Assembly (NCBI GenBank): GCA_028717385.1 | Contig: JAQUNW010000011.1 | Coordinates: forward strand, 1-37,821 | Length of the DNA: 37,821 nt | Reading direction: 5' to 3' | DNA from: Dehalococcoidales bacterium | GTDB taxonomy: Bacteria; Chloroflexota; Dehalococcoidia; Dehalococcoidales; CSSed11-197 | In this document: positions 22,573 through 32,158 of the stretch, piece after piece | How positions within the stretch are numbered: position 1 is the stretch's first letter | Layout of the letters: each line of letters opens with the position of its first letter | Made by a program: the position numbers and the translations under genes | Notes under the pieces: generated by a model | Seen by the model: the letters and a program-made list of their open reading frames with translations, nothing else | What the model was told of the DNA's origin: nothing | Database searches by the model: none

Positions 22573-23754
22573 TTAACCATTATCCCCGATCCCCTGTCGT
22601 AAATTGAGTATTGTGGATAGTATGGCTTCCCTAAGGCTATCTATACCCCAGGCACGTGTAGCAGATACAATCACTGTATTGGGTTGCTTTTCTTTGACGG
22701 TCTCCTGTATAAAAGCAATAGCTTCTTGCTCATTCCATGTGATTGAATGATCCAGGACACGGTCTACCTTGTTTAGAATCGTAATTCTGGGTTTTTGAAA
22801 AATGCTCATGTCTTCTAATATTTTTTCAACCGTTTCGCATTGTTCAGCAGCGCGAGGATTGGAAAAATCTACTACGTGGATCAAGATATCAGCCTGGTTT
22901 ATTTCTTCAAGAGTAGCTCGAAAAGCAGAGACCAAACCAGGAGGAAGCTTGCGAATAAAGCCAACTGTGTCGCTTATTAAAGCAACGCTGTTATCCGGTA
23001 AGGAAACTCGACGGGTGGTTGGATCAAGTGTGGCAAACAGTTTGTCTTCTGCCAATATGTTCGCACGGCTAAGTACATTTAAAAGAGTGCTCTTTCCTGT
23101 GTTAGTATAACCAACTAATGCTAAGATAGGGATTTTACTTTGCTTGCGTGTTTTCTGGTACAGCCTTCTCTGCTTTTTTATATCTTCTATCTGCTGTTTT
23201 AACCGGCTAATTTTTTTCTGTGCCAGCCGGCGGTCAGTTTCGATTTGGGTTTCTCCCGGACCTCGGGTGCCAATACCGCCACCCAACCTCTCAAGATGAC
23301 TCCATTGCCCTGCCAGGCGCGGTAGCAGGTATTCGCTCTGAGCTAACGCAACCTGTAAAATCCCCTCACGGGTACGAGCATGTTTAGCAAATATATCGAT
23401 AATTAAAGCCACCCGATCGATAATCTTTACGCCAATTTGATCTTCCAGATTCCGCTGCTGCAGAGCAGACAGTTCATCATCAAAAATGAGTAAATTATAG
23501 CCAAGGGAATCCTTGAGTTCCTTTAGCTCTTCCAGTTTTCCTTTACCAAGATAGTAGTTTTTTAGAGGACTGGAAATTTGCTGACTTAGCCTCCCAACAA
23601 CAGTAGCTCCTGCTGTAATAGCAAGCTGTTCAAGCTCATCCAGGGATTCTTTTACCGGCCAGTTATCTTTTTTTATCCCGGTATCCACCGCAACCAGCAC
23701 AGCCTTTTCTCTGACGGATTCAGTTGAAACAATTTCTTTTATGGTTTTAGCCAT
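22573..23754 (-). CDS. hflX: GTPase HflX
   Basis: A 393-aa GTPase with the HflX-specific N-terminal domain, the conserved GGGIGTRGPGETQIETDRR segment, and the G domain: P-loop GYTNTGKST near residues 214-222, the G3 SDTVGFIRKLP, and G4 NKVD. HflX binds the 50S subunit and rescues or splits stalled ribosomes under stress. It is the last gene of a long operon, 10 nt after dapL. No clear terminator was found in the 24-nt gap to the convergent neighbour. Confidence 0.95.
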   Translation of the reverse strand: MAKTIKEIVSTESVREKAVLVAVDTGIKKDNWPVKESLDELEQLAITAGATVVGRLSQQISSPLKNYYLGKGKLEELKELKDSLGYNLLIFDDELSALQQRNLEDQIGVKIIDRVALIIDIFAKHARTREGILQVALAQSEYLLPRLAGQWSHLERLGGGIGTRGPGETQIETDRRLAQKKISRLKQQIEDIKKQRRLYQKTRKQSKIPILALVGYTNTGKSTLLNVLSRANILAEDKLFATLDPTTRRVSLPDNSVALISDTVGFIRKLPPGLVSAFRATLEEINQADILIHVVDFSNPRAAEQCETVEKILEDMSIFQKPRITILNKVDRVLDHSITWNEQEAIAFIQETVKEKQPNTVIVSATRAWGIDSLREAILSTILNLRQGIGDNG

Positions 23755-23764
23755 TTTTTATTTA

Positions 23765-24955
23765 TTACCTGGTTTTTGCCTTAAATGGGTGTTTATCATC
23801 TTTCCAGCCGCTGAGCTTGGATAGTCCCTTGATAAGCAAAGCATCGTGAATAGTTAAAGAGAAGCGTACAAATCCTTCCCCATATTTTCCATACCCGGTA
23901 CCCGGCGTTACAGCCACACTGCATTGATCAAGCAAGCTATTGGTAAATTCCAGTGATGTATATCCAGGCGGAACTTTCGCCCAGATATACAAACCACCTT
24001 CAGGGGGGTTAATTTCCAGACCAATATCTGAAAGCACTTCGCATATCAGGTCGCGACGCTTGCGATATACTTCTATGTTGGCTTTTACAACATCCGAGGA
24101 GCTTTTAAGTGCGGTGATAGCAGCTCTTTGTATTGCTTGGGGAATTCCAGAATCCAGATTGGATTTCAGCGTACCGAGAGCTTTAACAATGTCCGGATTA
24201 CCCACTGCCATTCCAGCCCGCCAACCCGTCATATTATATGTCTTGGAAAGCGAGTGAAACTCGATTGAAATATCCTTTGCCTTGCTGACTTCAAGAAGGC
24301 TTGGTGGCCTGCGGTCAGAAAAATATATTTCAGAATAGGGATTATCATGGCATATTACTATGTCATTGCGCCGGGCAAAATCAACTGCACGAATAAAAAA
24401 ATCCAGCTGAGCAGTTGCACCGGTTGGGTTGTTGGGGTAATTTAGCCACATCACCTTTGCCTTCTTTAAAACTTCGGCGGGTATCGAATCAAAATCTGGC
24501 AAGAAGTTATTTTTTTCAAGGAGAGGCATATTATATGGCTCTCCTCCGGCAAGTGTTGTTCCTATACTATAAACCGGATACGCCGGGTCTGGTACCAGCG
24601 CGATATCACCAGCATCAATAAGGCAAAAGGCAATATGGCCAATACCTTCCTTTGAACCAATCAGAGGCACAACTTCAGTATTGGCATCTAGCTCTACCCC
24701 AAAACGGTTTTTATACCAAATTGCGATTGCCTGTCGCAACTCCAGCAAACCTATGGTTTCCGGATAACGATGGTTTTCTGCTTCGTGGGCAGCTGAACAC
24801 AAGCTCTCTATCACCGAAGATGGGGTAGGAATGTCCGGGTCGCCTATTGCAAAACTGATTACTTCTTCCCCGTTCGCTCTTTTCTGAGCAATTTTGCGGT
24901 TTATTTCCACAAATAAATATGGTGGCAAACTAGAAAGACGTTTGGATAATCTCAT
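23765..24955 (-). CDS. dapL: LL-diaminopimelate aminotransferase (class I/II aminotransferase)
   Basis: A 396-aa PLP enzyme with the fold-type I pattern: FAIGDPDIPTP, YPNNPTGA, and the Schiff-base lysine in HSLSKTYNMTGWRAG (around residue 236). LL-DAP aminotransferase converts tetrahydrodipicolinate and glutamate to LL-diaminopimelate in one step. The neighbouring dapF, which acts on exactly that product, strongly supports this over other aminotransferases. ATG 24955 has AGAGG with 9-nt spacing; a TTG three codons earlier abuts the site and is less likely. Confidence 0.88.
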   Translation of the reverse strand: MRLSKRLSSLPPYLFVEINRKIAQKRANGEEVISFAIGDPDIPTPSSVIESLCSAAHEAENHRYPETIGLLELRQAIAIWYKNRFGVELDANTEVVPLIGSKEGIGHIAFCLIDAGDIALVPDPAYPVYSIGTTLAGGEPYNMPLLEKNNFLPDFDSIPAEVLKKAKVMWLNYPNNPTGATAQLDFFIRAVDFARRNDIVICHDNPYSEIYFSDRRPPSLLEVSKAKDISIEFHSLSKTYNMTGWRAGMAVGNPDIVKALGTLKSNLDSGIPQAIQRAAITALKSSSDVVKANIEVYRKRRDLICEVLSDIGLEINPPEGGLYIWAKVPPGYTSLEFTNSLLDQCSVAVTPGTGYGKYGEGFVRFSLTIHDALLIKGLSKLSGWKDDKHPFKAKTR

Positions 24956-24973
24956 TGAATTCAACCTCTAAAA

Positions 24974-25846
24974 TTAAAAAGTGGTATTTAGTAATTGACC
25001 AGAATACACTGTGACAGCTTTTCCTGTGAGATACACTTCTCCAGGTTTATCCCAGTTAACCTCCAGGTTGCCGCCTGGTAGACTAATAGTAACCGGGTTA
25101 TCCGTCATGCTGATCAGTTGCGATACAACCCCGATAGCGCTTGCCCCGCTCCCACAAGCAAGTGTTTCCCCCGCTCCCCGCTCCCATACTCTTGCTTCAA
25201 TCAGGCGACGATTGATAACACGGACAACTTCAAAATTGGTTTTTTGCGGAAATATTTCCGCATTTTCAACCAGCGGACCTAAGCGAGTTAATGGAAATTC
25301 ACTAACCGGCTGCTTGGTAAAATAGATCGCATGAGGGTTACCCATAGAAACAAGTGCAAGGCTAAGCTCAAAATCGTCTATTTTCAGTGGGAAATCCAGG
25401 AAAACATTTATGTCAAGTACTTTACGCGGTTTAATATTTCCTGTTTTTACAGGAATTATGGCAGGCTCAAAACTGGGTTTTCCCATACTGGTTTCTATAG
25501 TCGTGCCAATGCTATCATTTTCTACAATACGCGCTTTGCGCATCCCGGCTTTAGTGACTATGGTCATATTTTCGCTATTAACATAGCCTTTATCAAAGCT
25601 AAACTTCGCCAAGCATCGTAAACCGTTGCCGCAAGCCTCCGCTTCTGAACCATCCGGGTTAAACATTTTCATACCGACATCTGCTTTGACATCCCTGGTA
25701 AGCACCAGTATTCCGTCGGAGCCAATACCAAAGCGGCGGTCACAGGCAAAGCGAGCAAACGCGGGGTAACTATCAATCGTTTCTGTTTCTTCTACCAGTA
25801 CGAAATCATTACCAGCACTTTGCATTTTAATAAACTTTATATTCAT
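24974..25846 (-). CDS. dapF: Diaminopimelate epimerase
   Basis: A 290-aa cofactor-independent epimerase, slightly longer than the usual 275. Both active-site cysteines are visible: C72 in EACGNGLRC and a second near residue 230 in LACGSGA. The N-terminal KMQSAGNDFV is also diagnostic. It interconverts LL- and meso-diaminopimelate for lysine synthesis and, in walled bacteria, peptidoglycan. It overlaps miaA by 4 nt (ATGA) and is followed by dapL after 18 nt. Confidence 0.96.
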   Translation of the reverse strand: MNIKFIKMQSAGNDFVLVEETETIDSYPAFARFACDRRFGIGSDGILVLTRDVKADVGMKMFNPDGSEAEACGNGLRCLAKFSFDKGYVNSENMTIVTKAGMRKARIVENDSIGTTIETSMGKPSFEPAIIPVKTGNIKPRKVLDINVFLDFPLKIDDFELSLALVSMGNPHAIYFTKQPVSEFPLTRLGPLVENAEIFPQKTNFEVVRVINRRLIEARVWERGAGETLACGSGASAIGVVSQLISMTDNPVTISLPGGNLEVNWDKPGEVYLTGKAVTVYSGQLLNTTF

Positions 25847-26757
25847 GGATTATTAATGAATCCTTTCACTTCACCGATTATCGTATCTGTGTAATCGGGC
25901 TGTGTTATATCAAACCATTTTATTCTTGTATCATGCAAGCTAAACCAATTGTACTGCATTCGCACCAGGCGGTGGCTATCGTTCTTTATGCTGATTATTG
26001 CTTCAGAAAGACTGCATTTTCCTTTCAGGTAACGAATAATTTGCCGATAGCCTATACCGCTCATGGAAGGTAAATCCGGAGAATACCCTAATCTTAGCAG
26101 CTCTTCTACTTCTTCTTTCAAGCCAGTATGAATCATGCGATCAACCCGTTCATCAATCATCTGGTAAAGCAAATTCCTGGGTGCAGTAAGACCTATAATC
26201 AAAGAGTTGTATTTGGGATTTTTTTCTTGTATCCTGGAAATTCCCCCGGTTATGGCTACCTCTAGAGCCCGTATTACCCGCCGTGTATTTCTTGGATCGA
26301 TTCGGGCGGCTGCTTCTGGACTTATTTCCTCAAGATCTCTATAAAGAGTATCTGCTTCACCTCTGGCAGCTCTTTCTTCAAGTTGATTGCGCAATTCTAT
26401 ATTTGGTTTAATCCTGGGTATTTCCCACCCTTCAATAATAGCCCATACATACTGACCAGTGCCACCAACCAGCAAAGGGATCTTACCTTTATGGCTGATT
26501 ACCTCTATTGCCTGCGCAACTATATCAGTAAAATTCGCCAGACTGAACGAATCATCAGGGTTAACTATATCGATTCCATAGTGGGGTATCTGTGCTCTTT
26601 TAGAAATGGCAGGTTTATCTGTACCGATGTCCATAGAACGGTAAACTTGTCTGGAATCTGCGCTGATTATTTCCCCGTCTAGTCTTTCACCTATTTCCAG
26701 GGCTAAGCGGCTCTTGCCGACGCCAGTTGGCCCTAATATGGCAACCAGTTTTTTCAT
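25843..26757 (-). CDS. miaA: tRNA dimethylallyltransferase
   Basis: A 304-aa enzyme with Walker A GPTGVGKS (9-16), the ISADSRQVYRSMDIGTDKP segment and the IGYRQ motif, all typical of MiaA. It transfers a dimethylallyl group to A37 of tRNAs that read codons beginning with U. The donor DMAPP derives from the pathway started by dxs in the same operon. Length is normal. Translationally coupled to dapF by the ATGA overlap. Confidence 0.95.
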   Translation of the reverse strand: MKKLVAILGPTGVGKSRLALEIGERLDGEIISADSRQVYRSMDIGTDKPAISKRAQIPHYGIDIVNPDDSFSLANFTDIVAQAIEVISHKGKIPLLVGGTGQYVWAIIEGWEIPRIKPNIELRNQLEERAARGEADTLYRDLEEISPEAAARIDPRNTRRVIRALEVAITGGISRIQEKNPKYNSLIIGLTAPRNLLYQMIDERVDRMIHTGLKEEVEELLRLGYSPDLPSMSGIGYRQIIRYLKGKCSLSEAIISIKNDSHRLVRMQYNWFSLHDTRIKWFDITQPDYTDTIIGEVKGFINNP

Positions 26758-26767
26758 AAGCCTGATA

Positions 26768-27529
26768 TTAGCAACCGACTTGTGAAGCTTGTTTCACTAT
26801 ACCTGTAAACTGTTGAGCTTTAAGACTAGCTCCCCCTACAAGAGCACCATCAATTGTACCACTAGACAGGTAATCAATTGCATTGTGACTGTTTACGCTT
26901 CCCCCATAAAGCAGGCGAAGCCTTTCAGCCGATGGCTGGCCATAAAAATCAGAAATGGCTCGCCTTATGGCATCCATGATCAGACTTACTTCATTAACAC
27001 CGGCATTAATGCCGGTCCCAATCGCCCAAATCGGCTCATAAGCAATTACCATGCTGCTAATATCACGAATATTGCCTAATGATGCCCTTAATTGATTGAT
27101 TATCATCTTTTCAGCACACCCGGAATTACGATGCTCAAGCGTTTCACCAAGGCAAAGGATCGGTGTTATGCCAACCTCCAATGCTTTTTGCAGTTTCTTA
27201 TTAATAATTTCGTTGGTCTCTCCGAAAAGTTGGCGCCGTTCGGAATGTCCAATGATGACGTATTTACAAAAAGGTTTTAGCATCAAGGCTGAAATCTCAC
27301 CGGTGAATGCTCCTTTTTCTTCATAGTGCATATTTTGCGCGCCAAGGCTTATGATACTCAAGCTAACCAAATCGTACAGTGGAATAAGGGAGATAAAAGG
27401 CGGGCAGAGTGTTACTTCTACATTGGTGCTCTTTTCAAGCTCGGCTAACATTTCTTTCACCAGACTCACAGCTTCGTCAGTGCTGGTATTCATTTTCCAG
27501 TTTCCAGCAATTAAGGGTTTTCTTTTCAT
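26768..27529 (-). CDS. tpiA: Triosephosphate isomerase
   Basis: A 253-aa TIM barrel with AGNWKMN (residues 8-14, catalytic K12), the catalytic histidine in YVIIGHSERR, and the glutamate base in AYEPIWAIGTG, followed by the phosphate-binding LLYGGSVN. It interconverts dihydroxyacetone phosphate and glyceraldehyde 3-phosphate. It lies in a glycolytic run with apgM and pgk, 9 nt after apgM and 10 nt before miaA. Confidence 0.97.
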   Translation of the reverse strand: MKRKPLIAGNWKMNTSTDEAVSLVKEMLAELEKSTNVEVTLCPPFISLIPLYDLVSLSIISLGAQNMHYEEKGAFTGEISALMLKPFCKYVIIGHSERRQLFGETNEIINKKLQKALEVGITPILCLGETLEHRNSGCAEKMIINQLRASLGNIRDISSMVIAYEPIWAIGTGINAGVNEVSLIMDAIRRAISDFYGQPSAERLRLLYGGSVNSHNAIDYLSSGTIDGALVGGASLKAQQFTGIVKQASQVGC

Positions 27530-27538
27530 TTTCCCTCA

Positions 27539-28732
27539 CTAAGCTCCATACTTTCCCAATTTTTCCGCATTTGCCATCGCCAGCGGCATGATGCTGGTAG
27601 CAGGTATCGTTCCTAATCCGCCAGCAAGACATGATGCCTCTGAGAATGACAGGGTATTATCTGGACGGCAATACTCCGCATGAAGTAATAGCGGTACCGG
27701 GTGCCAGCTATGGCCTTTAAGCATAGCTGGGGTGGAATGATCACCTGCAATCACCAGCACATCCGGTTTTAGTGCCAGTATGCGTGGAAGGTAACGGTCG
27801 ACTTCTTCTATCACCCGTACTTTTCGTTGAAAATCGCCATCTTCGCCGGCAGAGTCAGCACCCTTCACGTGCAGGAAGAAAAAGTCATGCGAAGCAAAGG
27901 CTTCTTCAAGAGTTTTGATTTCATCCGCTAAGGTTAGCCCTGTTGACAGTACATCCATACCAACCAACCGGGCTAGTCCGCGATACATCGGGTAGCTGGC
28001 AACAGACGCTGGCTGGAGTTGATATATCGATTGCATCGTAGGTATATTCGGCATGGAAGAAAATCCTCTGAGGAGAATCATATTAGCTGCCTTTTGCCCA
28101 GCGAGAATTTTAGTTGCACTAGTGATAAATTGGTTAACAGCTCTGGCTGTTCTTTCTGCTCTCAGCGAAGTGACAAAAGCTGCAAGCGGTGCAACTCCTA
28201 CTTGTTGTGGATCAGTATCTTTAACTTCATCACTCAATGTTTCATTTGAACGCATTAAAACCACAAAGCGGTGTTCTCGAACTGGCCGCACTATAAATTC
28301 AATCCCGTCGATTATCTGTCCATCCAGGGCTTTACACAGATCTGCGGCTTGTTGGCTTTCAATCCGCCCTGCTCTCCGATCGGTTATTAAACCACCAGGA
28401 TTAACAGTACAAAAATTTCCCCTGGCAGCAACATCTCCTTGACGGACATCCATATCGATACCAACAGCTTCAAGTATTCCCCTGCCAATGACATATGAAA
28501 GTGGATCGTAACCGAACAAACTCAAGTGGCCCGGCGCACTGCCAGGGGTAATTCCTGGTAATACTGGTATGGAAAATCCGCAAACGCTTTTTCTTGCCAG
28601 GGAATCCAGATTAGGCTTTTCGGCAGTTTCCAACTCAGTTCTTCCAGAATCGGGATCAGGAACTCCCCCAAGGCCATCAATAACCAGCAGAACTATTTTT
28701 TTATCATTTTGCAGCGATAAGGACCGGATCAA
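27539..28732 (-). CDS. apgM: Cofactor-independent phosphoglycerate mutase, archaeal type
   Basis: A 397-aa alkaline phosphatase-superfamily enzyme of the ApgM type: the metal and nucleophile region LLVIDGLGGVPD (D19), PGITPGSAPGHLSLFGYDP, and the late metal motif AGDHSTP. It converts 3- and 2-phosphoglycerate, the step after pgk. The shorter length and lack of the second large domain exclude the bacterial GpmI. The start is TTG 28732 with no strong ribosome binding site; it begins 20 nt after the pgk stop, and the exact start is uncertain. Confidence 0.92.
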   Translation of the reverse strand: MIRSLSLQNDKKIVLLVIDGLGGVPDPDSGRTELETAEKPNLDSLARKSVCGFSIPVLPGITPGSAPGHLSLFGYDPLSYVIGRGILEAVGIDMDVRQGDVAARGNFCTVNPGGLITDRRAGRIESQQAADLCKALDGQIIDGIEFIVRPVREHRFVVLMRSNETLSDEVKDTDPQQVGVAPLAAFVTSLRAERTARAVNQFITSATKILAGQKAANMILLRGFSSMPNIPTMQSIYQLQPASVASYPMYRGLARLVGMDVLSTGLTLADEIKTLEEAFASHDFFFLHVKGADSAGEDGDFQRKVRVIEEVDRYLPRILALKPDVLVIAGDHSTPAMLKGHSWHPVPLLLHAEYCRPDNTLSFSEASCLAGGLGTIPATSIMPLAMANAEKLGKYGA

Positions 28733-28752
28733 TTCGATTTGGTTATGACTAA

Positions 28753-29991
28753 CTATAATGCTGCACCTCGCTGATCTCGAATATATTCCACAGCTTCTCC
28801 GTCCCTTTCTTTATCCATTAGAACAGAAACGCCAGGCAATGGTTCACCGCTTAAAAACTCAAGAGATGCCCCGCCCCCAGTGGAAACAAATGTCATTTTT
28901 TCCGCCAGTTTCATTTCAGTCATAATTTCAGCGGTAGATCCGCCACCCACAATTGTAGTTGCTAATAAGTTCGACATCACCCGGGCGATGGTGCGTGTTC
29001 CTTCAGAATATTGCGGAATTTCATAAATACCCATAGGTCCGTTCCAGAAAACGGTGCGGCACTTCTCAAGGACTCCGGTAAATTTGGTAATCGTAAGTGC
29101 ACCGATATCAACAATCATCTTATCTGGTGGTATTTGTGATATTGGAACATTAATTGGATGAGTTGGCGGATTAATGCTGTCCACAACCATAACATCATCA
29201 GGCAGAATCAGCTTGACTCCATTACCAGCAACTTTTTCAATCAGCATTTTAGCGATTTCCAGGGAACCATCTATCAATGACTTGCCCACCTCGTAGCCCT
29301 GGGCTTTCAAGAAAGTCGCTGCCATGCCGCCACCAACAATTATGAAGTTCACCTTATCCATGGTGTTTTCCAGCAGCTTTACTTTATCGCTCACTTTGGC
29401 TCCACCAAGAAGCACTCCAAAAGGCCGGTTGGGTTTTTCCAGAACCAGACCCAGAGAATTTATTTCCTTCTCCAGCAGTAGTCCAGCTACTGACGGAAGA
29501 AATTCAGTAATACCCACAATTGATGCATGCTTGCGATGAGATGTTCCAAAAGCATCATTTACATAGATATCTCCGAGCTGAGCCAGTTTATACGCAAAAT
29601 GTGGATTGTTCTCTTCTTCATTCGGATAAAAGCGCAGGTTTTCAAGTAATAATATCCCGGAGTTCTGCAAATTATCAGCCAGATGTTCCACCTCCAGGCC
29701 GATACAGTCCGATGAAAATTTAACTTCTTCCCTAAGAATTTGACTCAACCTGCTGGCAACTGGTTCCAAACTATATCTCAAATCTCGCTTTCCCTTAGGC
29801 CTTCCCAGATGAGAGCACAAGATTACTTTTGCGTCATTGTTTATGAGATATTCAATTGTCGGTAAAGATGCTCTGATGCGGCTGTCATCAGTAATTTCTC
29901 CAGTCTGTTCGTTAATTGGAACATTGAAATCAACGCGCACCAACACGCGACGATTGCAAACGGGAACATCCCTCACTGTTTTCTTATCCAC
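28753..29991 (-). CDS. pgk: Phosphoglycerate kinase
   Basis: A 412-aa kinase of usual size. The substrate-binding RVDFNVPI (D21, N23), the LLLENLRFY segment, GGAKVSDK, and the nucleotide motif GGGSTAEIM near the C-terminus are all visible. It transfers phosphate between 1,3-bisphosphoglycerate and ADP. The start is GTG 29991, preceded by GGGTGG. It is 39 nt downstream of dxs in the same operon. Confidence 0.97.
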   Translation of the reverse strand: MDKKTVRDVPVCNRRVLVRVDFNVPINEQTGEITDDSRIRASLPTIEYLINNDAKVILCSHLGRPKGKRDLRYSLEPVASRLSQILREEVKFSSDCIGLEVEHLADNLQNSGILLLENLRFYPNEEENNPHFAYKLAQLGDIYVNDAFGTSHRKHASIVGITEFLPSVAGLLLEKEINSLGLVLEKPNRPFGVLLGGAKVSDKVKLLENTMDKVNFIIVGGGMAATFLKAQGYEVGKSLIDGSLEIAKMLIEKVAGNGVKLILPDDVMVVDSINPPTHPINVPISQIPPDKMIVDIGALTITKFTGVLEKCRTVFWNGPMGIYEIPQYSEGTRTIARVMSNLLATTIVGGGSTAEIMTEMKLAEKMTFVSTGGGASLEFLSGEPLPGVSVLMDKERDGEAVEYIRDQRGAAL

Positions 29992-30030
29992 TTTCCACCC
30001 TTGTTAATAATATTTATATATTGTGAAAAA

Positions 30031-31953
30031 TTAAAGACGCCTGATATCACTCGTCGAGTTTCGATCCGAACAGTCAATGCAAGAACAACAGTCAATAGGA
30101 TTTTCAAGCAACTGCCGGGCATGAAATAAAATGCCCTGGCTATCAAGATAGTAATTTTTCCTCAGTACGTCCTGTGGACCGTGTTCGGTAAACTCGTCGT
30201 TAACCCCAATGTTTTTTAGATTAATTCCCGAAAAGCCATTGTTATGTAAAGCTTGTGATACACTGCTGCCCAATCCACCGGATAATACATTTTCTTCAAC
30301 GGTCAATATATTAGTAGTTGTATGCGTAATATGTTCGAGCAAGGCTTCGTCCAGAGGTTTAATGAACCTCATATTTATTACTGCCACCTCCCTCCCCTCA
30401 CCAGCAAGAGCATCAGCGGCGAGTATAGCCGGATGTACGGTGGCACCGGCGGCCAGTATAGCAAGATCGTGCCCCTTCCTCACGATTTCTGCCTTTCCAA
30501 TGGGCAGCTTATGCAATGGATCTTCAAGCGTAACGCCATACCCGCAACCTCGCGGATATCTGACCGCCATGGGAGCATCATTATAGATAGCGGTAAACAG
30601 GAGATGCCTCAGCTCATTTTCATCCATCGGTGTAGCGATAGTCATATTTGGTATAAGATTAAGGTAGGAAAGATCAAGTGTACCCTGATGCGTCTTGCCA
30701 TCTTCTCCTACTATTCCCGCTCTGTCAATCGCAAACGCAACAGGCAGTTTTTGAATACAAATATCATGAACGATCTGATCGAAGGCTCTCTGTAAAAAAG
30801 TTGAATAAATTGCTACGATCGGTCTATATCCCTGCGTTGCCATACCTGCGGCAAAAGTCACTGCATGTTGCTCACAAATCCCTACGTCTATTACCCGTTC
30901 GGGAAATTCTGCCTGCACTCCGGTAAGACTATTACCCTCCGGCATAGCTGCAGTAATAACCACTACCCTCGAGTCATTTTTCATGATTTCGAGGCATGTA
31001 TCGGCGAATACCCTGCTATAACTGGGCGCAGAGGCTTTTTTACCGTTAGAGGGAGGAATGCCATGGAAACAAACAGCGTCGTCTTCAGCCGGCCCATATC
31101 CCTTGCCCTTGGTACTTATAACATGAAGTAAAACAGGCTTACGGCTATATGACTGGGCATATTTGAAAGCTTTTTCTAATTCAATCATATTATGCCCATC
31201 TACTGGACCAAGGTAAGTAAACCCAAACTCTTCCCATAACCGGGTAGGCATGAGCAATCCTTTAAGGGCACTCTTAAACCGCCGAGCGAGTTTCCACCAA
31301 AAATCAGAAAAGGGAACAGATTTTATAATACGCCGACCACGTTCAACCGCACGGTTATAATTATGGGTGAAACGAATACGATCAAGCATTCGCGCTATAG
31401 CACCAACGGAAGGTGATATTGACATACCATTATCGTTTAGTATCACAATAATTTTTGAACCTAATTGTGTAGTACTATTGATGGCTTCAAGTGCCATCCC
31501 TCCACCGATAGAACCATCACCAATAACGGCAATTACGTGATAATTTTGACCACTTAAATCCCTGGCTTTCGCCATACCCAATGCTGCCGATATGGATGTA
31601 GAAGCGTGGCCAGTGCCGAAGTGGTCATGAGGGCTTTCACTGATGTTTGGAAAGCCGGAGAGACCCCCATACGTCCTGATAGATTTGAAGGCGTCTTTAC
31701 GACCTGTGATAATTTTATGAGCATAAGACTGATGTCCAACGTCCCATATAATCTTATCTTCAGGACTATCAAAGACGCGATGCAAGGCCAACGTAAGCTC
31801 AACAGACCCAAGGCTGGAAGCCAGATGCCCTCCGTTGCTAGTAACAACGCTAATTAGTTCGTTGCGGATTTCCTGAGCGAGGGCTTCGAGCTCCTGGGGG
31901 TCTAAAGCCTTGACATCAGCTGGCGAACTAACCCTATCCAGTAAACTTGACAT
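30031..31953 (-). CDS. dxs: 1-deoxy-D-xylulose-5-phosphate synthase
   Basis: A 640-aa TPP enzyme. The N-terminal domain has GHQSYAHK, HFGTGHAS and the TPP motif GDGSIGGGM from residue 145 with its downstream asparagine. The middle domain has the catalytic glutamate region VDVGICEQHAV and DRAGIVGEDGKTHQG. It condenses pyruvate with glyceraldehyde 3-phosphate, the first step of the MEP isoprenoid pathway. The last 22 residues are unusual: CCSCIDC followed by a polar tail, beyond the typical end of the family. It is the first gene of the eight-gene operon; the ribosome binding site is weak. Confidence 0.96.
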   Translation of the reverse strand: MSSLLDRVSSPADVKALDPQELEALAQEIRNELISVVTSNGGHLASSLGSVELTLALHRVFDSPEDKIIWDVGHQSYAHKIITGRKDAFKSIRTYGGLSGFPNISESPHDHFGTGHASTSISAALGMAKARDLSGQNYHVIAVIGDGSIGGGMALEAINSTTQLGSKIIVILNDNGMSISPSVGAIARMLDRIRFTHNYNRAVERGRRIIKSVPFSDFWWKLARRFKSALKGLLMPTRLWEEFGFTYLGPVDGHNMIELEKAFKYAQSYSRKPVLLHVISTKGKGYGPAEDDAVCFHGIPPSNGKKASAPSYSRVFADTCLEIMKNDSRVVVITAAMPEGNSLTGVQAEFPERVIDVGICEQHAVTFAAGMATQGYRPIVAIYSTFLQRAFDQIVHDICIQKLPVAFAIDRAGIVGEDGKTHQGTLDLSYLNLIPNMTIATPMDENELRHLLFTAIYNDAPMAVRYPRGCGYGVTLEDPLHKLPIGKAEIVRKGHDLAILAAGATVHPAILAADALAGEGREVAVINMRFIKPLDEALLEHITHTTTNILTVEENVLSGGLGSSVSQALHNNGFSGINLKNIGVNDEFTEHGPQDVLRKNYYLDSQGILFHARQLLENPIDCCSCIDCSDRNSTSDIRRL

Positions 31954-31997
31954 TTGCTAGCTGTAAAGCTAAAAGAAGCTTGGTTGAAACCTTCATA

Positions 31998-32027
31998 ATA
32001 CTAGCAGTGCCACTCAGGTTGTGTCAA
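31998..32027 (-). promoter_or_regulatory. Promoter of the dxs-to-hflX operon
   Basis: A consensus TTGACA (32027-32022) and TAGTAT (32003-31998) on the minus strand are 18 nt apart. The transcript would start about 38 nt before the dxs ATG. It is the only good promoter I see ahead of the eight co-directional genes. Confidence 0.6.
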
Positions 32028-32101
32028 GCTGTTAGTAAACACTTAGGGTTATGAAAAGACCGCTCAAATTTCCAGATGCAATGGTATAAAATAACCATGG
32101 T

Positions 32102-32131
32102 TTGACGAACCGATTTTACCTTTGCTACACT
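32102..32131 (+). promoter_or_regulatory. Promoter of the small exporter gene
   Basis: TTGACG (32102-32107) and TACACT (32126-32131) are 18 nt apart. It is placed correctly for a start codon at 32159 and faces away from the dxs promoter, about 75 nt apart. Confidence 0.45.
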
Positions 32132-32158
32132 TCGAAAGTTAGTAAAATCGAGGCGCTC

